28,376 nt of DNA from Bacteroidales bacterium UBA2714 (GCA_002354035.1 DEKU01000068.1:1-28376); one strand, 5' to 3'. Shown: positions 1 through 8,834, counted from the first letter of the stretch. Notes: generated by a model not told the origin, from the sequence alone. A program made the numbers and translations.

Positions 1-8
1 AACCTTTT

Positions 9-776
9 TCAGCGCAAGACAGGAGCACTGAATACATTCCGCGTTGCATGCTGAGCGGTGTGGGCGGTGGGAGGGGGACTTTGGCGGGGGCAGGAGGTTG
101 TTTGCCTGCTGCTCCTCCTTTCCCCCAGAAAGCAAGCGGTTTTCACTTGGTGGCTTCCTGCATGTGGGGAACCTACGAGGATGAGGGCAATGATGATCGA
201 GTTCCACACGACATGGAGCAGGATGGACCATATTATGCCATAGTTGAGGACCAGAAAACAGGCCACCATGCCAAAACCGATGGTGCTTATTGTCATCAGT
301 ATGGCGGGGAGCGAGGTGTAGTCCGTCCAGTTGAAAGCGTGGGCTCCCCCAAATACAACAGAGGTGAACACTATAAGGATTGGGGTGAAAATCTCTTTGC
401 GCGGCACTTGGTAGAAGCAATAGCCCAGGGGTATGAGGACGGCGAAGCAGATTATTATGCCCAGCAAAGGGGAGTCGATCATGTGGGTGTCGGTGTAGTT
501 GATAAGAAGGTCCGCTGCAATGAGTAGGAACGATACGATGAGGGCATATCTTTTTCGGATGCACCACAGTCGGTAGGCGAGTTCCTCCAGAACGGGAGCA
601 ATGAGACAGGTGGCGATGATTGCTGGTATGGATAAAAGGACTGCGGGCCCTTGATTTGCGGGGGAGGTGTCGGCAAATAGATGGATGATGCCGAAGACAA
701 TCATGAGCGACAGGCCGACAAATAAAGCCCACCTGTAGGTCTTTTTTCTTTCTTGAGTGTTGTGTGTTGTTTCCAT
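9..776 (-). CDS. CPBP family intramembrane metalloprotease (Abi/CAAX-protease-like)
   Basis: A 255-residue integral membrane protein with several hydrophobic segments between about residues 16 and 203. It carries the CPBP signature: EELAYR at 64-69 (the paired Glu and the Arg of EExxxR), a His in FGGAHAF (H146), and HVVWN at 188-192 (the HxxxN motif). Family members are membrane-embedded glutamate-type or metal-dependent proteases that process prenylated proteins or peptides, or act in bacteriocin immunity; the substrate here cannot be inferred. The start is an ATG after a charged N-terminus that precedes the first membrane span. The last 50 or so residues are hydrophilic, rich in Ser, Pro, Thr and Arg, and unlike the family core, so the C-terminus may be a late extension or the result of a frameshift. 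No TAnnTTTG box was found upstream. The gene stands alone, 679 bp from mfd. Confidence 0.82.
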   Translation of the reverse strand: METTHNTQERKKTYRWALFVGLSLMIVFGIIHLFADTSPANQGPAVLLSIPAIIATCLIAPVLEELAYRLWCIRKRYALIVSFLLIAADLLINYTDTHMIDSPLLGIIICFAVLIPLGYCFYQVPRKEIFTPILIVFTSVVFGGAHAFNWTDYTSLPAILMTISTIGFGMVACFLVLNYGIIWSILLHVVWNSIIIALILVGSPHAGSHQVKTACFLGERRSSRQTTSCPRQSPPPTAHTAQHATRNVFSAPVLR

Positions 777-1455
777 TGTGTGTTGTTGGTTTTAGTAATT
801 CATAGTTTGGTGTTTATTTGGGGCGGTGCCCCTAAGCCAGAATGTCTTCCAGGTGTCGTTGACGGTCCAGGGTTACGAAGAAAGTCCAATCTGGCGGTTG
901 TTTTTCTGTCGGGCTTGAGGTGCTGTTTTTGTGTGGTTTCAATTGTTTGTTATTGTTTGGGCCATATTCTGTTTGTTGGGGGTGTCGGGCCGAGTGCGGC
1001 GCCCCTGAGTGCTGGTTGCAGGTTCAGTGTTGAGCAGAAAAAAGAGTATTCCTCAGATGTAGCCATGCAATAAAACAGGGTGGGGTGCGTTATACTTACG
1101 CATAGCGTAATTTATGCCTTGGGTGAAGGAAATGCGGAGTGTCAGTTCATGGCTTTTTTGTTGGTTGCTCCGCAGTCATCGTCGCCCTCGATAACAGCCC
1201 CGCACTGTGCGCGCTTATTTTTGGGTGCGGGGCTTTTTCTTTGTTCATGATTGTTTCCTTTTTCTTCTGGCTCGGTTGTCAGCGATGTGTCGTGTTCGTT
1301 GTTGATTGAGTTCATTGTGGGGCGTTTGTTGTAAGGGCAAAGAGTGGACCTCTTGCTGAATTAGTAGCAAGTGGGGGTGAAAAGTAACGCCCGGACGGTG
1401 TTGTTTATGATTTATTAACGTCCAGGATGGTTTTCTGAAAGTCTGGCAGTGTGTG
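777..1455. other. Long intergenic region, no convincing protein gene
   Basis: This 679-bp stretch lies between the mfd stop and the CPBP gene start. Open frames here are short, lack family features and are poor in normal composition. It holds an imperfect duplication of roughly 70 bp (764-832 and 931-1007), a small palindrome TTACGC-ATA-GCGTAA (1096-1110), a 7-bp stem TGCGGAG/CTCCGCA around 1132-1174, and a strong plus-strand terminator at 1196-1234. No TAnnTTTG promoter was found on either strand. The structured part just before the terminator could be a non-coding RNA. Confidence 0.6.
1196..1240 (+). terminator. Rho-independent terminator without an assigned gene
   Basis: Perfect 10-bp arms AGCCCCGCAC (1196-1205) and GTGCGGGGCT (1225-1234) enclose a 19-nt loop, followed directly by a T-rich run on the plus strand. 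On the minus strand the sequence past the stem is not T-rich, so the signal is directional. No plus-strand protein gene precedes it, since both flanking genes run on the minus strand. Confidence 0.7.
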
Positions 1456-4400
1456 TCAAGACTCGGGTTGGCCGGAGAGGGCTGAGATGAGGGAGATGGC
1501 CTGGGGGATGCTGGCAATGCGGTCGCAGACGAGAGAGAGACGGTCGGTGGTCTCGCGCAGGTGAACATCGGAGGGGTGGCTCTGGGCGTAGTGGATTAGT
1601 TTGGCGAAGTTGGATGAGCGGTAGAAGGGGTTGTCCTGGTTGGCGGAGAAGTGGCAGAGCATGCGACTTTGTTTGAGGATGAGTTTTTCGATGCCGAAAT
1701 CGCGAGCCATGCGGCGCAGGCGGATGGTCTGGATGAGGCTTTCGGTGGGTGCGGGGACGGGACCGAAACGGTCGATGAGACGCAGGCGGTAGGCGTCGAG
1801 CTCGTCGTCGGTTGTGAGGTCGTTGAGCTCTTTGTAGAGGAGGAGTCGTTCGCTGACGGAGGTGACATAGCTGTCGGGTAGAAGGACTTCGAGGTCAGTT
1901 TCTATGACGCACTCTTTGACGTAGGTGTGGTTTTGCTCGATTTCTTGTTCGAAGAGGTCGCGGAAGTCGGTCTCCTTGAGTTCTTCGATGGCCTCGTTGA
2001 GGATTTTGTGATATGTGTCGTAGCCGATATCGCTGATGAAGCCGCTTTGCTCGGCTCCGAGAATGTTGCCGGCACCGCGGATGTCGAGGTCGCGCATGGC
2101 GATGTTGAGGCCACTGCCGATGGAGCTGAACTCTTCGATGGCCTTGAGACGTTTCTGGGCTTCGTCGGTGAGGATGCTGTAGGATGGGATGAGGAGGTAG
2201 CAGAAGGCTTTGCGGTTGCTGCGCCCCACGCGGCCACGCATCTGGTGGAGGTCGCTGAGACCGAAGTGCTGGGCGTTGTTGACGATGATGGTGTTGGCGT
2301 TGGGGATGTCGAGTCCGTTTTCGATGATGGCGGTGGAGACGAGAATGTCGATTTCGCCTTCGAGGAAGCGCATCATGGTGTCTTCTACTTCTTTGCCGTC
2401 CATCTGTCCATGGGCCATGGCCACGCGGGCGTCGGGAACCAGACGGCTGACGAGGCCTGCCATCTCGGGGAGATTCTCGACACGGTTGCTGACAAAGAAG
2501 GTCTGTCCACCGCGAGAGAGTTCGAAGCGGATGGCGTCGCGGATGGTCTCTTCGGCAAAGGGACTGATTTCGGTCTGTATGGGTTGGCGGTTGGGGGGAG
2601 CGGTGCGGATGACGCTGAGGTCGCGGGCACCCATGAGTGAGAATTGAAGGGTGCGGGGGATGGGTGTGGCGGTGAGGGTGAGGCAGTCGACGTTGACTTT
2701 CATTTGGCGCAGTTTCTCTTTGGCGCTGACGCCGAATTTCTGCTCTTCGTCTATGATGAGCAGTCCGAGGTCTTTGAAGTGGAGGTTTTTGTTGGTGATG
2801 GCGTGGGTGCCGATGAGGATGTCTATTTTGCCTTCGGCCACACGGCGGTAGATGTCGTTCTTTTCGCGGGTGGTGCGGAAACGGTTGAGATAGTCGATGT
2901 TGACTGGGAGGTCGTGGAGGCGTTCGCGGAAAGTGTTGTAGTGCTGGAAGGCGAGTATGGTGTTGGGGACGAGCACGGCCACCTGCTTGGAGTCGCAGCA
3001 GGCTTTGAAGGCTGCGCGGATGGCCACTTCGGTTTTGCCAAACCCCACGTCGCCACAAACGAGGCGGTCCATGGGGGCGGGGTCTTCCATGTCGTGTTTG
3101 ACGTCGAGGGTGGCCTTGAGCTGGTCGGGGGTGTCCTCGTAGAAGAAGGAAGCTTCGAGTTGCTGCTGGAGATAGTTGTCGGGACTGAAGGCGTGGCCGC
3201 GCGAGGCTTTGCGTTTGGCATAGAGAGCTATGAGGTCTTTGGCAATGTCTTTGACTTGCTTTTTGGTTTTCTGTTTGAGGACTTGCCAGGTGTTGCTGCC
3301 CAAACGGTTGAGGGTGGGAGGGGTGCCGTCTTTGCCCACATAACGGCTGATTTTGTGCAGGCCGTGGATGCTGATGTAGAGGGTGTCGTTGTTTTTGTAG
3401 ATGAGGCGTATGACCTCCTGGGTATGGCCTCCGGTGGTGATTTTTTCAAGGCCGCTGAAACGCCCTACACCGTAGTCGATATGGGTGACGAAGTCGCCCG
3501 GTTTGAGTTCGAAGAGCTCTTTGAGGGTGAGCGCCTGGCGGGTGTCGCGGAGGTCGCGGACGGTATACTTATGGTAGCGTTGGAAAATCTCGTGGTCAGT
3601 GAAGCAAAGGAGGTGTTCGTCGTCGTCGACGAAGCCATGGTTGGGCTGGCACTGGAGGAATTCTATATGGGCGGAGAGGTTGTCGAGAAGGCTGTTTTTG
3701 CCACCGGAGAGGGGAGCGGCAGCAGCGGTGTCGGCAAAGACCCGTTCAAGGCGGTGTTGCTGCTGGATGCCGGCCACAGTGATGAGTATCCGATAGCCGC
3801 GGTCGCGATATTGGGTGAGGGTGTCGATGAGGAGGGAGAACTGTTTGTTGAAGGGGGGCTGCGGAGTGGAGTGGGCCAGGATGGTGGCGGCCTGCGCGAA
3901 GTAACTGCTGTTGCCTTGCTCGATGATGCGAAGGCGGAGCAGCGATTTCAGTATCTCGTTGGCAGAGCAGTAGTGTTGCGAGTCTTGTCCGGTGTTGGAG
4001 AAGAGGTTTTGTATGGTTTCGCTGATGTACATAAGGCTCTGCACCCACACTATATCGTTTGAGCCAAGGTAGTTGAGCAGGGGCACTTTTTCTTCGATGG
4101 TGAGGGTGTCGGTGGCACGGCGGGCAAGGTTGGGCAGTATGGTTATCTGGTCGTACTGCTTGATGGAAAGCTGGGAGACGGGGTCGAAGGAGCGTAGGGA
4201 TTCGACAAGGTTGTCGGCAAATTCGATACGGTAGGGCTTCTCGCTTGCAAAAGAGAAGATGTCGACTATTCCCCCTCGCACAGCGTACTGGCCGGGCTCT
4301 ACCACAAAGTCCACGCGGTCGAATTCGTATTCTTGCAGGAGGTCGATGACAAAGTCGATGTCGGTTTCAAAACCTTTGGTGAGACGTAGGGTGTTGCGGG

Positions 4401-4887
4401 TTAGGGTGCGGGAGGAGACTACTTTCTCGTAAATGGCTTCGGGATAGGTGACGATGAGCAATGGCCGTCCAGTGTCGAGCTGCTTGACCACTTCGCTGCG
4501 CTGAAGGATGTTGGCGTTGTCGGCGGAGAAGAGGTCTGAGCCATCGTCCTCGACCATCGGGGGGCGGGAGGGGTCGTCCGTAGGGGTTGTTTTGCGCCGG
4601 GGTTTGCGGTAGGACGAGGGGAAGAGGAGAACACGCTTTTGGTCTATGTCGGCTTCGGCTTCGTCGAGCATGGTCTCCATGTCGTTGGCCAAATAGTAGG
4701 CTTCCTCCTTGTTGCCGGCAATGAAAAGCTGGCAGCGGTCAGGGTTGAGGGTGGCCAGTGCGGAGGCGGCAATGGCGGACAGCGAGCCGGTGAGACCTGA
4801 GATATGGATGCGGTCCTGTCCAGATCGCAGCAGGGTGTTGAGTTGCTCAACTATTTGTGAATTAGTGTATATATCGGTCAGTAGCAT
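1456..4887 (-). CDS. mfd: Transcription-repair coupling factor Mfd
   Basis: This 1143-residue ATP-dependent DNA translocase displaces RNA polymerase stalled at DNA lesions and recruits the UvrABC excision machinery. In order: a UvrB-like N-terminal region with a YAVRGGIVDIF motif near residue 205; a CarD-like RNA-polymerase-interacting domain near 455-525 (PGDFVTHIDYGVGRF); then a RecG-type helicase core with Walker A GDVGFGKTE (about 612-620), the DEEQKFGV box (about 713-720), TATPIPRT, and the helicase C half with QMRGRVGRS. The C-terminal TRCF domain is present, so the length is normal. I start at the ATG at 4887. A TTG three codons upstream would lie almost on the expected transcription start set by the -7 box at 4905-4912. 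The gene is transcribed divergently from the porX-like gene. Confidence 0.97.
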   Translation of the reverse strand: MLLTDIYTNSQIVEQLNTLLRSGQDRIHISGLTGSLSAIAASALATLNPDRCQLFIAGNKEEAYYLANDMETMLDEAEADIDQKRVLLFPSSYRKPRRKTTPTDDPSRPPMVEDDGSDLFSADNANILQRSEVVKQLDTGRPLLIVTYPEAIYEKVVSSRTLTRNTLRLTKGFETDIDFVIDLLQEYEFDRVDFVVEPGQYAVRGGIVDIFSFASEKPYRIEFADNLVESLRSFDPVSQLSIKQYDQITILPNLARRATDTLTIEEKVPLLNYLGSNDIVWVQSLMYISETIQNLFSNTGQDSQHYCSANEILKSLLRLRIIEQGNSSYFAQAATILAHSTPQPPFNKQFSLLIDTLTQYRDRGYRILITVAGIQQQHRLERVFADTAAAAPLSGGKNSLLDNLSAHIEFLQCQPNHGFVDDDEHLLCFTDHEIFQRYHKYTVRDLRDTRQALTLKELFELKPGDFVTHIDYGVGRFSGLEKITTGGHTQEVIRLIYKNNDTLYISIHGLHKISRYVGKDGTPPTLNRLGSNTWQVLKQKTKKQVKDIAKDLIALYAKRKASRGHAFSPDNYLQQQLEASFFYEDTPDQLKATLDVKHDMEDPAPMDRLVCGDVGFGKTEVAIRAAFKACCDSKQVAVLVPNTILAFQHYNTFRERLHDLPVNIDYLNRFRTTREKNDIYRRVAEGKIDILIGTHAITNKNLHFKDLGLLIIDEEQKFGVSAKEKLRQMKVNVDCLTLTATPIPRTLQFSLMGARDLSVIRTAPPNRQPIQTEISPFAEETIRDAIRFELSRGGQTFFVSNRVENLPEMAGLVSRLVPDARVAMAHGQMDGKEVEDTMMRFLEGEIDILVSTAIIENGLDIPNANTIIVNNAQHFGLSDLHQMRGRVGRSNRKAFCYLLIPSYSILTDEAQKRLKAIEEFSSIGSGLNIAMRDLDIRGAGNILGAEQSGFISDIGYDTYHKILNEAIEELKETDFRDLFEQEIEQNHTYVKECVIETDLEVLLPDSYVTSVSERLLLYKELNDLTTDDELDAYRLRLIDRFGPVPAPTESLIQTIRLRRMARDFGIEKLILKQSRMLCHFSANQDNPFYRSSNFAKLIHYAQSHPSDVHLRETTDRLSLVCDRIASIPQAISLISALSGQPES

Positions 4888-4904
4888 AAGGCGCAAAAAG
4901 TATG

Positions 4905-4912
4905 CAAAGATA
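4905..4912 (-). promoter_or_regulatory. Bacteroidetes -7 promoter element for mfd
   Basis: TATCTTTG reads on the minus strand and matches TAnnTTTG exactly. It lies 17 bp upstream of the chosen mfd ATG, which implies a 5' leader of only about 10 nt. No clear TTTG -33 box is seen at the usual distance. Confidence 0.6.
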
Positions 4913-5018
4913 CGTTTTTTTTATGGATTGGATAGTAGTGGCAGCTTTTTTTGTTTGTGAAGCGAGGGCAGGGGATGCGGGGAACACAATAATCGGGCTC
5001 GATTGGCGTTATGAAAGC

Positions 5019-6587
5019 ATGGATAGAATAACAATACTTTGGGCCGATGACGAAATCGACCTGTTGAAACCCCACATCCTTTTTCTGAGGGAGAAGGGCT
5101 ATGAGGTTATACCTGTCATGAGCGGGACGGAAGCCCTGGATGAGCTGGAGGAACACACGAACAGTGTGGATATCGTTTTCCTCGACGAGAACATGCCCGG
5201 ACTGAGCGGCATTGAGACGCTGACGCAGTTGAAGGCCAAGTACCCCCATGTGCCGGTGATTATGATTACAAAGAGCGAGGAAGAGCATATCATGGATGAG
5301 GCTCTGGGCAGTAAGATAAGCGACTATCTGATTAAGCCGGTGAACCCCAATCAGATACTCTTGGCCATCAAGAAGCATACCGAAGCTCGGAGGCTCCAGA
5401 GCGAGCGCTCCACCATGACTTATCAGCAGCAATTCCGCGAGATAGGCATGGAGCTTTCGAGCAGATTAGACCACGAGGGATGGGCACAGCTGTATCGCAA
5501 GCTGGTGTACTGGGATTTGGAGTTGAGCGCCACCGACGACGACAATATCCACCAGGTGTTCGGCTCCCAAAAGGCCGAGGCCAATCAGCTGTTCTGTAAA
5601 TTCTATGAGCAGAATTATGTGGACTGGCTGGTGAACACCGCCACAACCACCGACAAGCCGATTCTTTCCACCACGGTGTTGCGGGAGAAGCTCTTTCCGC
5701 TGTTGAAGGAGAATAGGCCCACTTTCCTGATTGTCATCGACAACTTCAGGTACGACCAATGGAAGTTCCTCCAATCTGCCATCGAGCAGTACCTCCGCAC
5801 CGAAGAGGACAGCATCTACTACAGCATTATCCCCACCACCACCCAGTTTGCCCGCAACGCCATGTTTGGGGGCTTGATGCCATCGGAGATAGAACGCAAA
5901 TATCCCCAATATTGGATTAACGAGGACCAAGAGGGCTTCAAGAATCAGTATGAGAATGAACTGCTCGACGAGAACCTGAGGCGGCATGGACTGAATATCA
6001 AGCACAGCTACAATAAGGTGCTCAACGCTCAGTACGGCCGCAAGCTGGTGGAGGGCATCCCGAATTTGTTGCAGAACAGGCTGAATGTGATTATCTACAA
6101 TTTTGTCGATATGCTGTCCCATGCCCGGACCGATTCGAACATTGTGCGAGAGCTGGCTGTCGACGAGAAGGCCTACCGCTCGGTCACACTAAGCTGGTTC
6201 GAACATTCTCCGCTGGCCGAAGTGTTCAAAGCCTTGATGGGTCGGGATGTGAACATTGTTATCACCACCGACCATGGCTCGGTGAGGATTGACAACCCTG
6301 TCAAGGTGAAGGGCGACGCCAGTGTGAGTGTGAATCTACGCTATAAGCAAGGAAGGCTGCTGGACTACAACCCCAAGTCGGTGTTCGAAGTGAAAGACCC
6401 CGCCAAAGTGTTCCTGCCCCGCAGGCACATCACCTCTCCCTATATCTTCTGCCATCAGAACGACTTCTTCGCCTACCCCAACAACTACAACCAGTATGTG
6501 CAATATTACATGAACACATTCCAGCACGGTGGCATATCGATGGAGGAGATAATGATTCCCTTCATCACCCTGAAGCCAAAGGCCTGA
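5019..6587 (+). CDS. porX: PorX-type response regulator with PglZ/alkaline-phosphatase-fold effector domain
   Basis: A 522-residue cytoplasmic regulator. Residues 1-120 form a receiver domain with acidic pocket D10/D11/E12, phosphoacceptor D56 in IVFLDENMPG, T84 and K106. After a linker of about 90 residues, a PglZ domain of the alkaline phosphatase superfamily follows. Its candidate metal and catalytic residues are D241 (VIDNFRYDQW), a Thr in TTTQF (273-275), D364 and H368 (FVDMLSH), D418 and H419 (TTDHGS), and H503. Architecture and length match PorX of Porphyromonas gingivalis, which with the kinase PorY controls type IX secretion; the PorX effector domain is reported to hydrolyse oligonucleotide second messengers. 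The frame is open for 39 codons upstream, but the receiver domain begins at the ATG at 5019 and the upstream peptide does not resemble the family. No partner kinase is in the window. Three T9SS cargo genes here are plausible indirect targets. Confidence 0.9.
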   Translation: MDRITILWADDEIDLLKPHILFLREKGYEVIPVMSGTEALDELEEHTNSVDIVFLDENMPGLSGIETLTQLKAKYPHVPVIMITKSEEEHIMDEALGSKISDYLIKPVNPNQILLAIKKHTEARRLQSERSTMTYQQQFREIGMELSSRLDHEGWAQLYRKLVYWDLELSATDDDNIHQVFGSQKAEANQLFCKFYEQNYVDWLVNTATTTDKPILSTTVLREKLFPLLKENRPTFLIVIDNFRYDQWKFLQSAIEQYLRTEEDSIYYSIIPTTTQFARNAMFGGLMPSEIERKYPQYWINEDQEGFKNQYENELLDENLRRHGLNIKHSYNKVLNAQYGRKLVEGIPNLLQNRLNVIIYNFVDMLSHARTDSNIVRELAVDEKAYRSVTLSWFEHSPLAEVFKALMGRDVNIVITTDHGSVRIDNPVKVKGDASVSVNLRYKQGRLLDYNPKSVFEVKDPAKVFLPRRHITSPYIFCHQNDFFAYPNNYNQYVQYYMNTFQHGGISMEEIMIPFITLKPKA

Positions 6588-6610
6588 AGCACCCGAAGGG
6601 GAAACACACA

Positions 6611-6645
6611 GCGGGCATGGCTCTTCCGCATCGAGCCATGCCCGC
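6611..6645. terminator. Hairpin between convergent porX and tex
   Basis: Perfect 12-bp arms GCGGGCATGGCT (6611-6622) and AGCCATGCCCGC (6634-6645) with an 11-nt loop lie in the 76-bp gap between the two convergent genes. There is no clear T-run on either side, so it may be a weak bidirectional terminator or a 3'-end-protecting hairpin. Confidence 0.6.
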
Positions 6646-6663
6646 CTTGCGTATCGCTACATG

Positions 6664-8793
6664 CTAAAGCCCTTTCATGGTGAGGGAGATACGGCGTCGG
6701 CGGAGGTCTACCTCAATCACCTTGACGCGTACATGCTGGTGCAGGTGGACCACGTCGGAAGGGTCGTTTACCCGGCGATTGGCCAGCTGGCTGATGTGCA
6801 CGAGACCGTCCTGATGCACCCCGATGTCGACAAATGCCCCGAAGGCAGTGATGTTGGTCACGATGCCGGGCAGCTCCATTCCCTCTTTCACGTCTTCAAT
6901 ACGGGTGACATTCTTGTCGAACTCGAACACCTCGAAACGTGCGCGGGGGTCGAGGCCGGGCTTGTCCAGCTCTTTCATAATGTCCTGCAACGTGGGCAGT
7001 CCGCAGTCGGGAGTCACGTACTTGTTGATGTCGATTTGGTCACGCAGCCCCTTGTTGTCCATCAGCTGCTGTACGGTGGTTCCGCAGTCGGCTGCCATCT
7101 GCTCCACCAGTTTGTACCGCTCCGGGTGGACTGCGCTGCGGTCCAGGGGGTTGTCGCTTTCCCTCACCCGCAGGAATCCGGCGCACTGCTCGAAAGCCTT
7201 GTCGCCGAGGCGTTCCACCTTTTTCAGCTCTTGCCGCGAATGGAATGCTCCTTGGCGGTTGCGGTAGTCCACAATCTTGTCCGCCAGCGAAGGCCCGATG
7301 CCGCTCACATAGCTGAGCAGCTCCCGGCTGGCCGTGTTCAGTTCCACGCCTACGCTGTTCACACAGCTCACCACCACGTCGTTGAGGCTTTCTTGCAGAA
7401 GGCTTTGGTTCACATCGTGCTGATACTGCCCTACGCCAATGCTCTTAGGGTCTATCTTCACCAACTCGCTGAGGGGGTCCATCAGGCGGCGGCCAATGCT
7501 GACGGCGCCGCGCACCGTCACGTCATATTCCGGGAATTCGCGCCGCGCCACTTCCGATGCGCTGTACACCGACGCCCCGTTTTCACTCACCATCACAGCA
7601 ATTACTTTGTTTTTGAAGTGACACCGTTTCACCACCTCTTCTGTCTCGCGACCGGCAGTGCCGTTGCCGATGGCGATGGCCTCTATGCGAAACGCCTCGA
7701 CCAGGGCCTCCAGCTTGGCTATGGCCGCCCGCTCCTCGCGCACCGAAGTGAAAGGATAGATGGTCTCGTTGTGCAGCAACTGCCCCTGCGCGTCGAGGCA
7801 GACGGTTTTGCAGCCCGTGCGGAAACCGGGGTCGATGGCCAGAATGCGTTTCTGCCCCAGCGGCGAGGCCAGCAGAAGCTGGCGCAGGTTCTCGGCAAAC
7901 ACACGGATGGCCTCCTTGTCGGCTTTCTCCTTGAGGAGGTTGTAGAACTCGGTCTCGATAGAGGGTTGCAGGAGCCTCTTGTACCCGTCGTGCACGGCCA
8001 TGCGCACCTGCTCCGACGACTCGTAGCGCCCGCTCACAAACTGCCGCTCCAGCATGTCGTAGGCTGGGGTGTCGTCGTCGGGCAGCACATGCACCCGCAG
8101 CATCCCCTCCTCCTCGCCCCTGAACAGGGCCAGGATGCGGTGCGAGGGGGCACGCAGGGCGTTCTCTTTCCAGTCGAACCACGACTCATACTTGCCAGCC
8201 TCCTCCTCTTTGTTTTTCACCACTCTCGAACTCAACATGGCACTGCGGCGGAAAAGCCCGCGCACGCGGTTGCGCGCCTGCGCGTTCTCGCTCACCCGTT
8301 CAGCTATGATGTCGCGTGCCCCGGCCAAGGCTTCCTCCGCCGTGCCCACCCCCTTCTCAGCATTGACATATTGTGCGGCCAGCTGGTCGAGGTTGCAGGA
8401 GTATTGTTTTTGCAACTCGTCGGCCAGAGGCTCCAGCCCGCGCTCTATGGCCATGGTGGCGCGGGTGCGGCGTTTGGGTTTGAAGGGCAGGTAGATGTCC
8501 TCCAGCTCGGTCATGTTGGTGGCTGCCAGTATCTGTTTCTCCAGGTCGGGCGTCATTTTGCCTTGCTCGGTGATGGAGGACAGGATGGCCTCGCGCCTTT
8601 TGTCCAGCTCTTTGAGTTTGATGAGGAGGTCGCGGATGGCGGTGATCTGCACTTCATTCAGGCTGCCCGTCACCTCTTTGCGGTAGCGGGCGATGAAGGG
8701 TACGGTTGCCCCTTGCTCCAACAACTCAATGGTTTTTTCTACTTGACGTGGACCGAGGTTGAGTTGCTCGGCTATTGTATTTGCATAGTTCAC
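6664..8793 (-). CDS. tex: Tex family transcription accessory / S1 RNA-binding protein
   Basis: This 709-residue protein has the full Tex architecture. An N-terminal helical domain carries the conserved ATVPFIARYRKE stretch at 29-40. A YqgF (RNase H-fold) domain starts near 316 with ILAIDPGFRTG and continues through AIGNGTAGRET and the VSENGASVYSASE segment. Helix-hairpin-helix motifs lie around 494-540 (SYVSGIGPSLADKIV). A C-terminal S1 domain spans about 636-706 (ITAFGAFVDIGVHQDGLVH). Tex proteins bind nucleic acid and affect transcription and stress tolerance; their precise role is unsettled. The start is GTG at 8793: no in-frame ATG lies nearby upstream, and the N-terminus at this codon matches the family. 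It lies downstream of the T9SS cargo gene on the same strand, but a strong terminator (8835-8861) separates them, so it is probably transcribed alone. Confidence 0.95.
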   Translation of the reverse strand: MNYANTIAEQLNLGPRQVEKTIELLEQGATVPFIARYRKEVTGSLNEVQITAIRDLLIKLKELDKRREAILSSITEQGKMTPDLEKQILAATNMTELEDIYLPFKPKRRTRATMAIERGLEPLADELQKQYSCNLDQLAAQYVNAEKGVGTAEEALAGARDIIAERVSENAQARNRVRGLFRRSAMLSSRVVKNKEEEAGKYESWFDWKENALRAPSHRILALFRGEEEGMLRVHVLPDDDTPAYDMLERQFVSGRYESSEQVRMAVHDGYKRLLQPSIETEFYNLLKEKADKEAIRVFAENLRQLLLASPLGQKRILAIDPGFRTGCKTVCLDAQGQLLHNETIYPFTSVREERAAIAKLEALVEAFRIEAIAIGNGTAGRETEEVVKRCHFKNKVIAVMVSENGASVYSASEVARREFPEYDVTVRGAVSIGRRLMDPLSELVKIDPKSIGVGQYQHDVNQSLLQESLNDVVVSCVNSVGVELNTASRELLSYVSGIGPSLADKIVDYRNRQGAFHSRQELKKVERLGDKAFEQCAGFLRVRESDNPLDRSAVHPERYKLVEQMAADCGTTVQQLMDNKGLRDQIDINKYVTPDCGLPTLQDIMKELDKPGLDPRARFEVFEFDKNVTRIEDVKEGMELPGIVTNITAFGAFVDIGVHQDGLVHISQLANRRVNDPSDVVHLHQHVRVKVIEVDLRRRRISLTMKGL

Positions 8794-8834
8794 GATAATG
8801 TATTTGCTGGTTATTGAGAAATAAAAAGGAGAAA

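Noticed and set aside
870..900. A short match resembling the RNase P RNA signature (GAAGAAAGTCC around 877-890).
   Set aside because: The other conserved blocks of RNase P RNA are not found downstream at suitable distances, and the pairing expected for the core is not visible.
4902..5018. A 39-residue N-terminal extension of the porX-like protein that could look like a signal peptide (hydrophobic stretch ending in AFFVCEARA).
   Set aside because: The receiver domain must be cytoplasmic, family members begin at the MDRITILWADDE position, and the first upstream ATG overlaps the divergent mfd promoter.
6661..8817. A 718-codon open frame antisense to tex, and similar long antisense frames across mfd (2644-4062), glmS (19409-20908) and the kor genes (25497-27317).
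   Set aside because: These are by-products of C-ending codon use on the real coding strand. They have no domain motifs or sensible hydrophobicity, and they lie opposite conserved enzymes.
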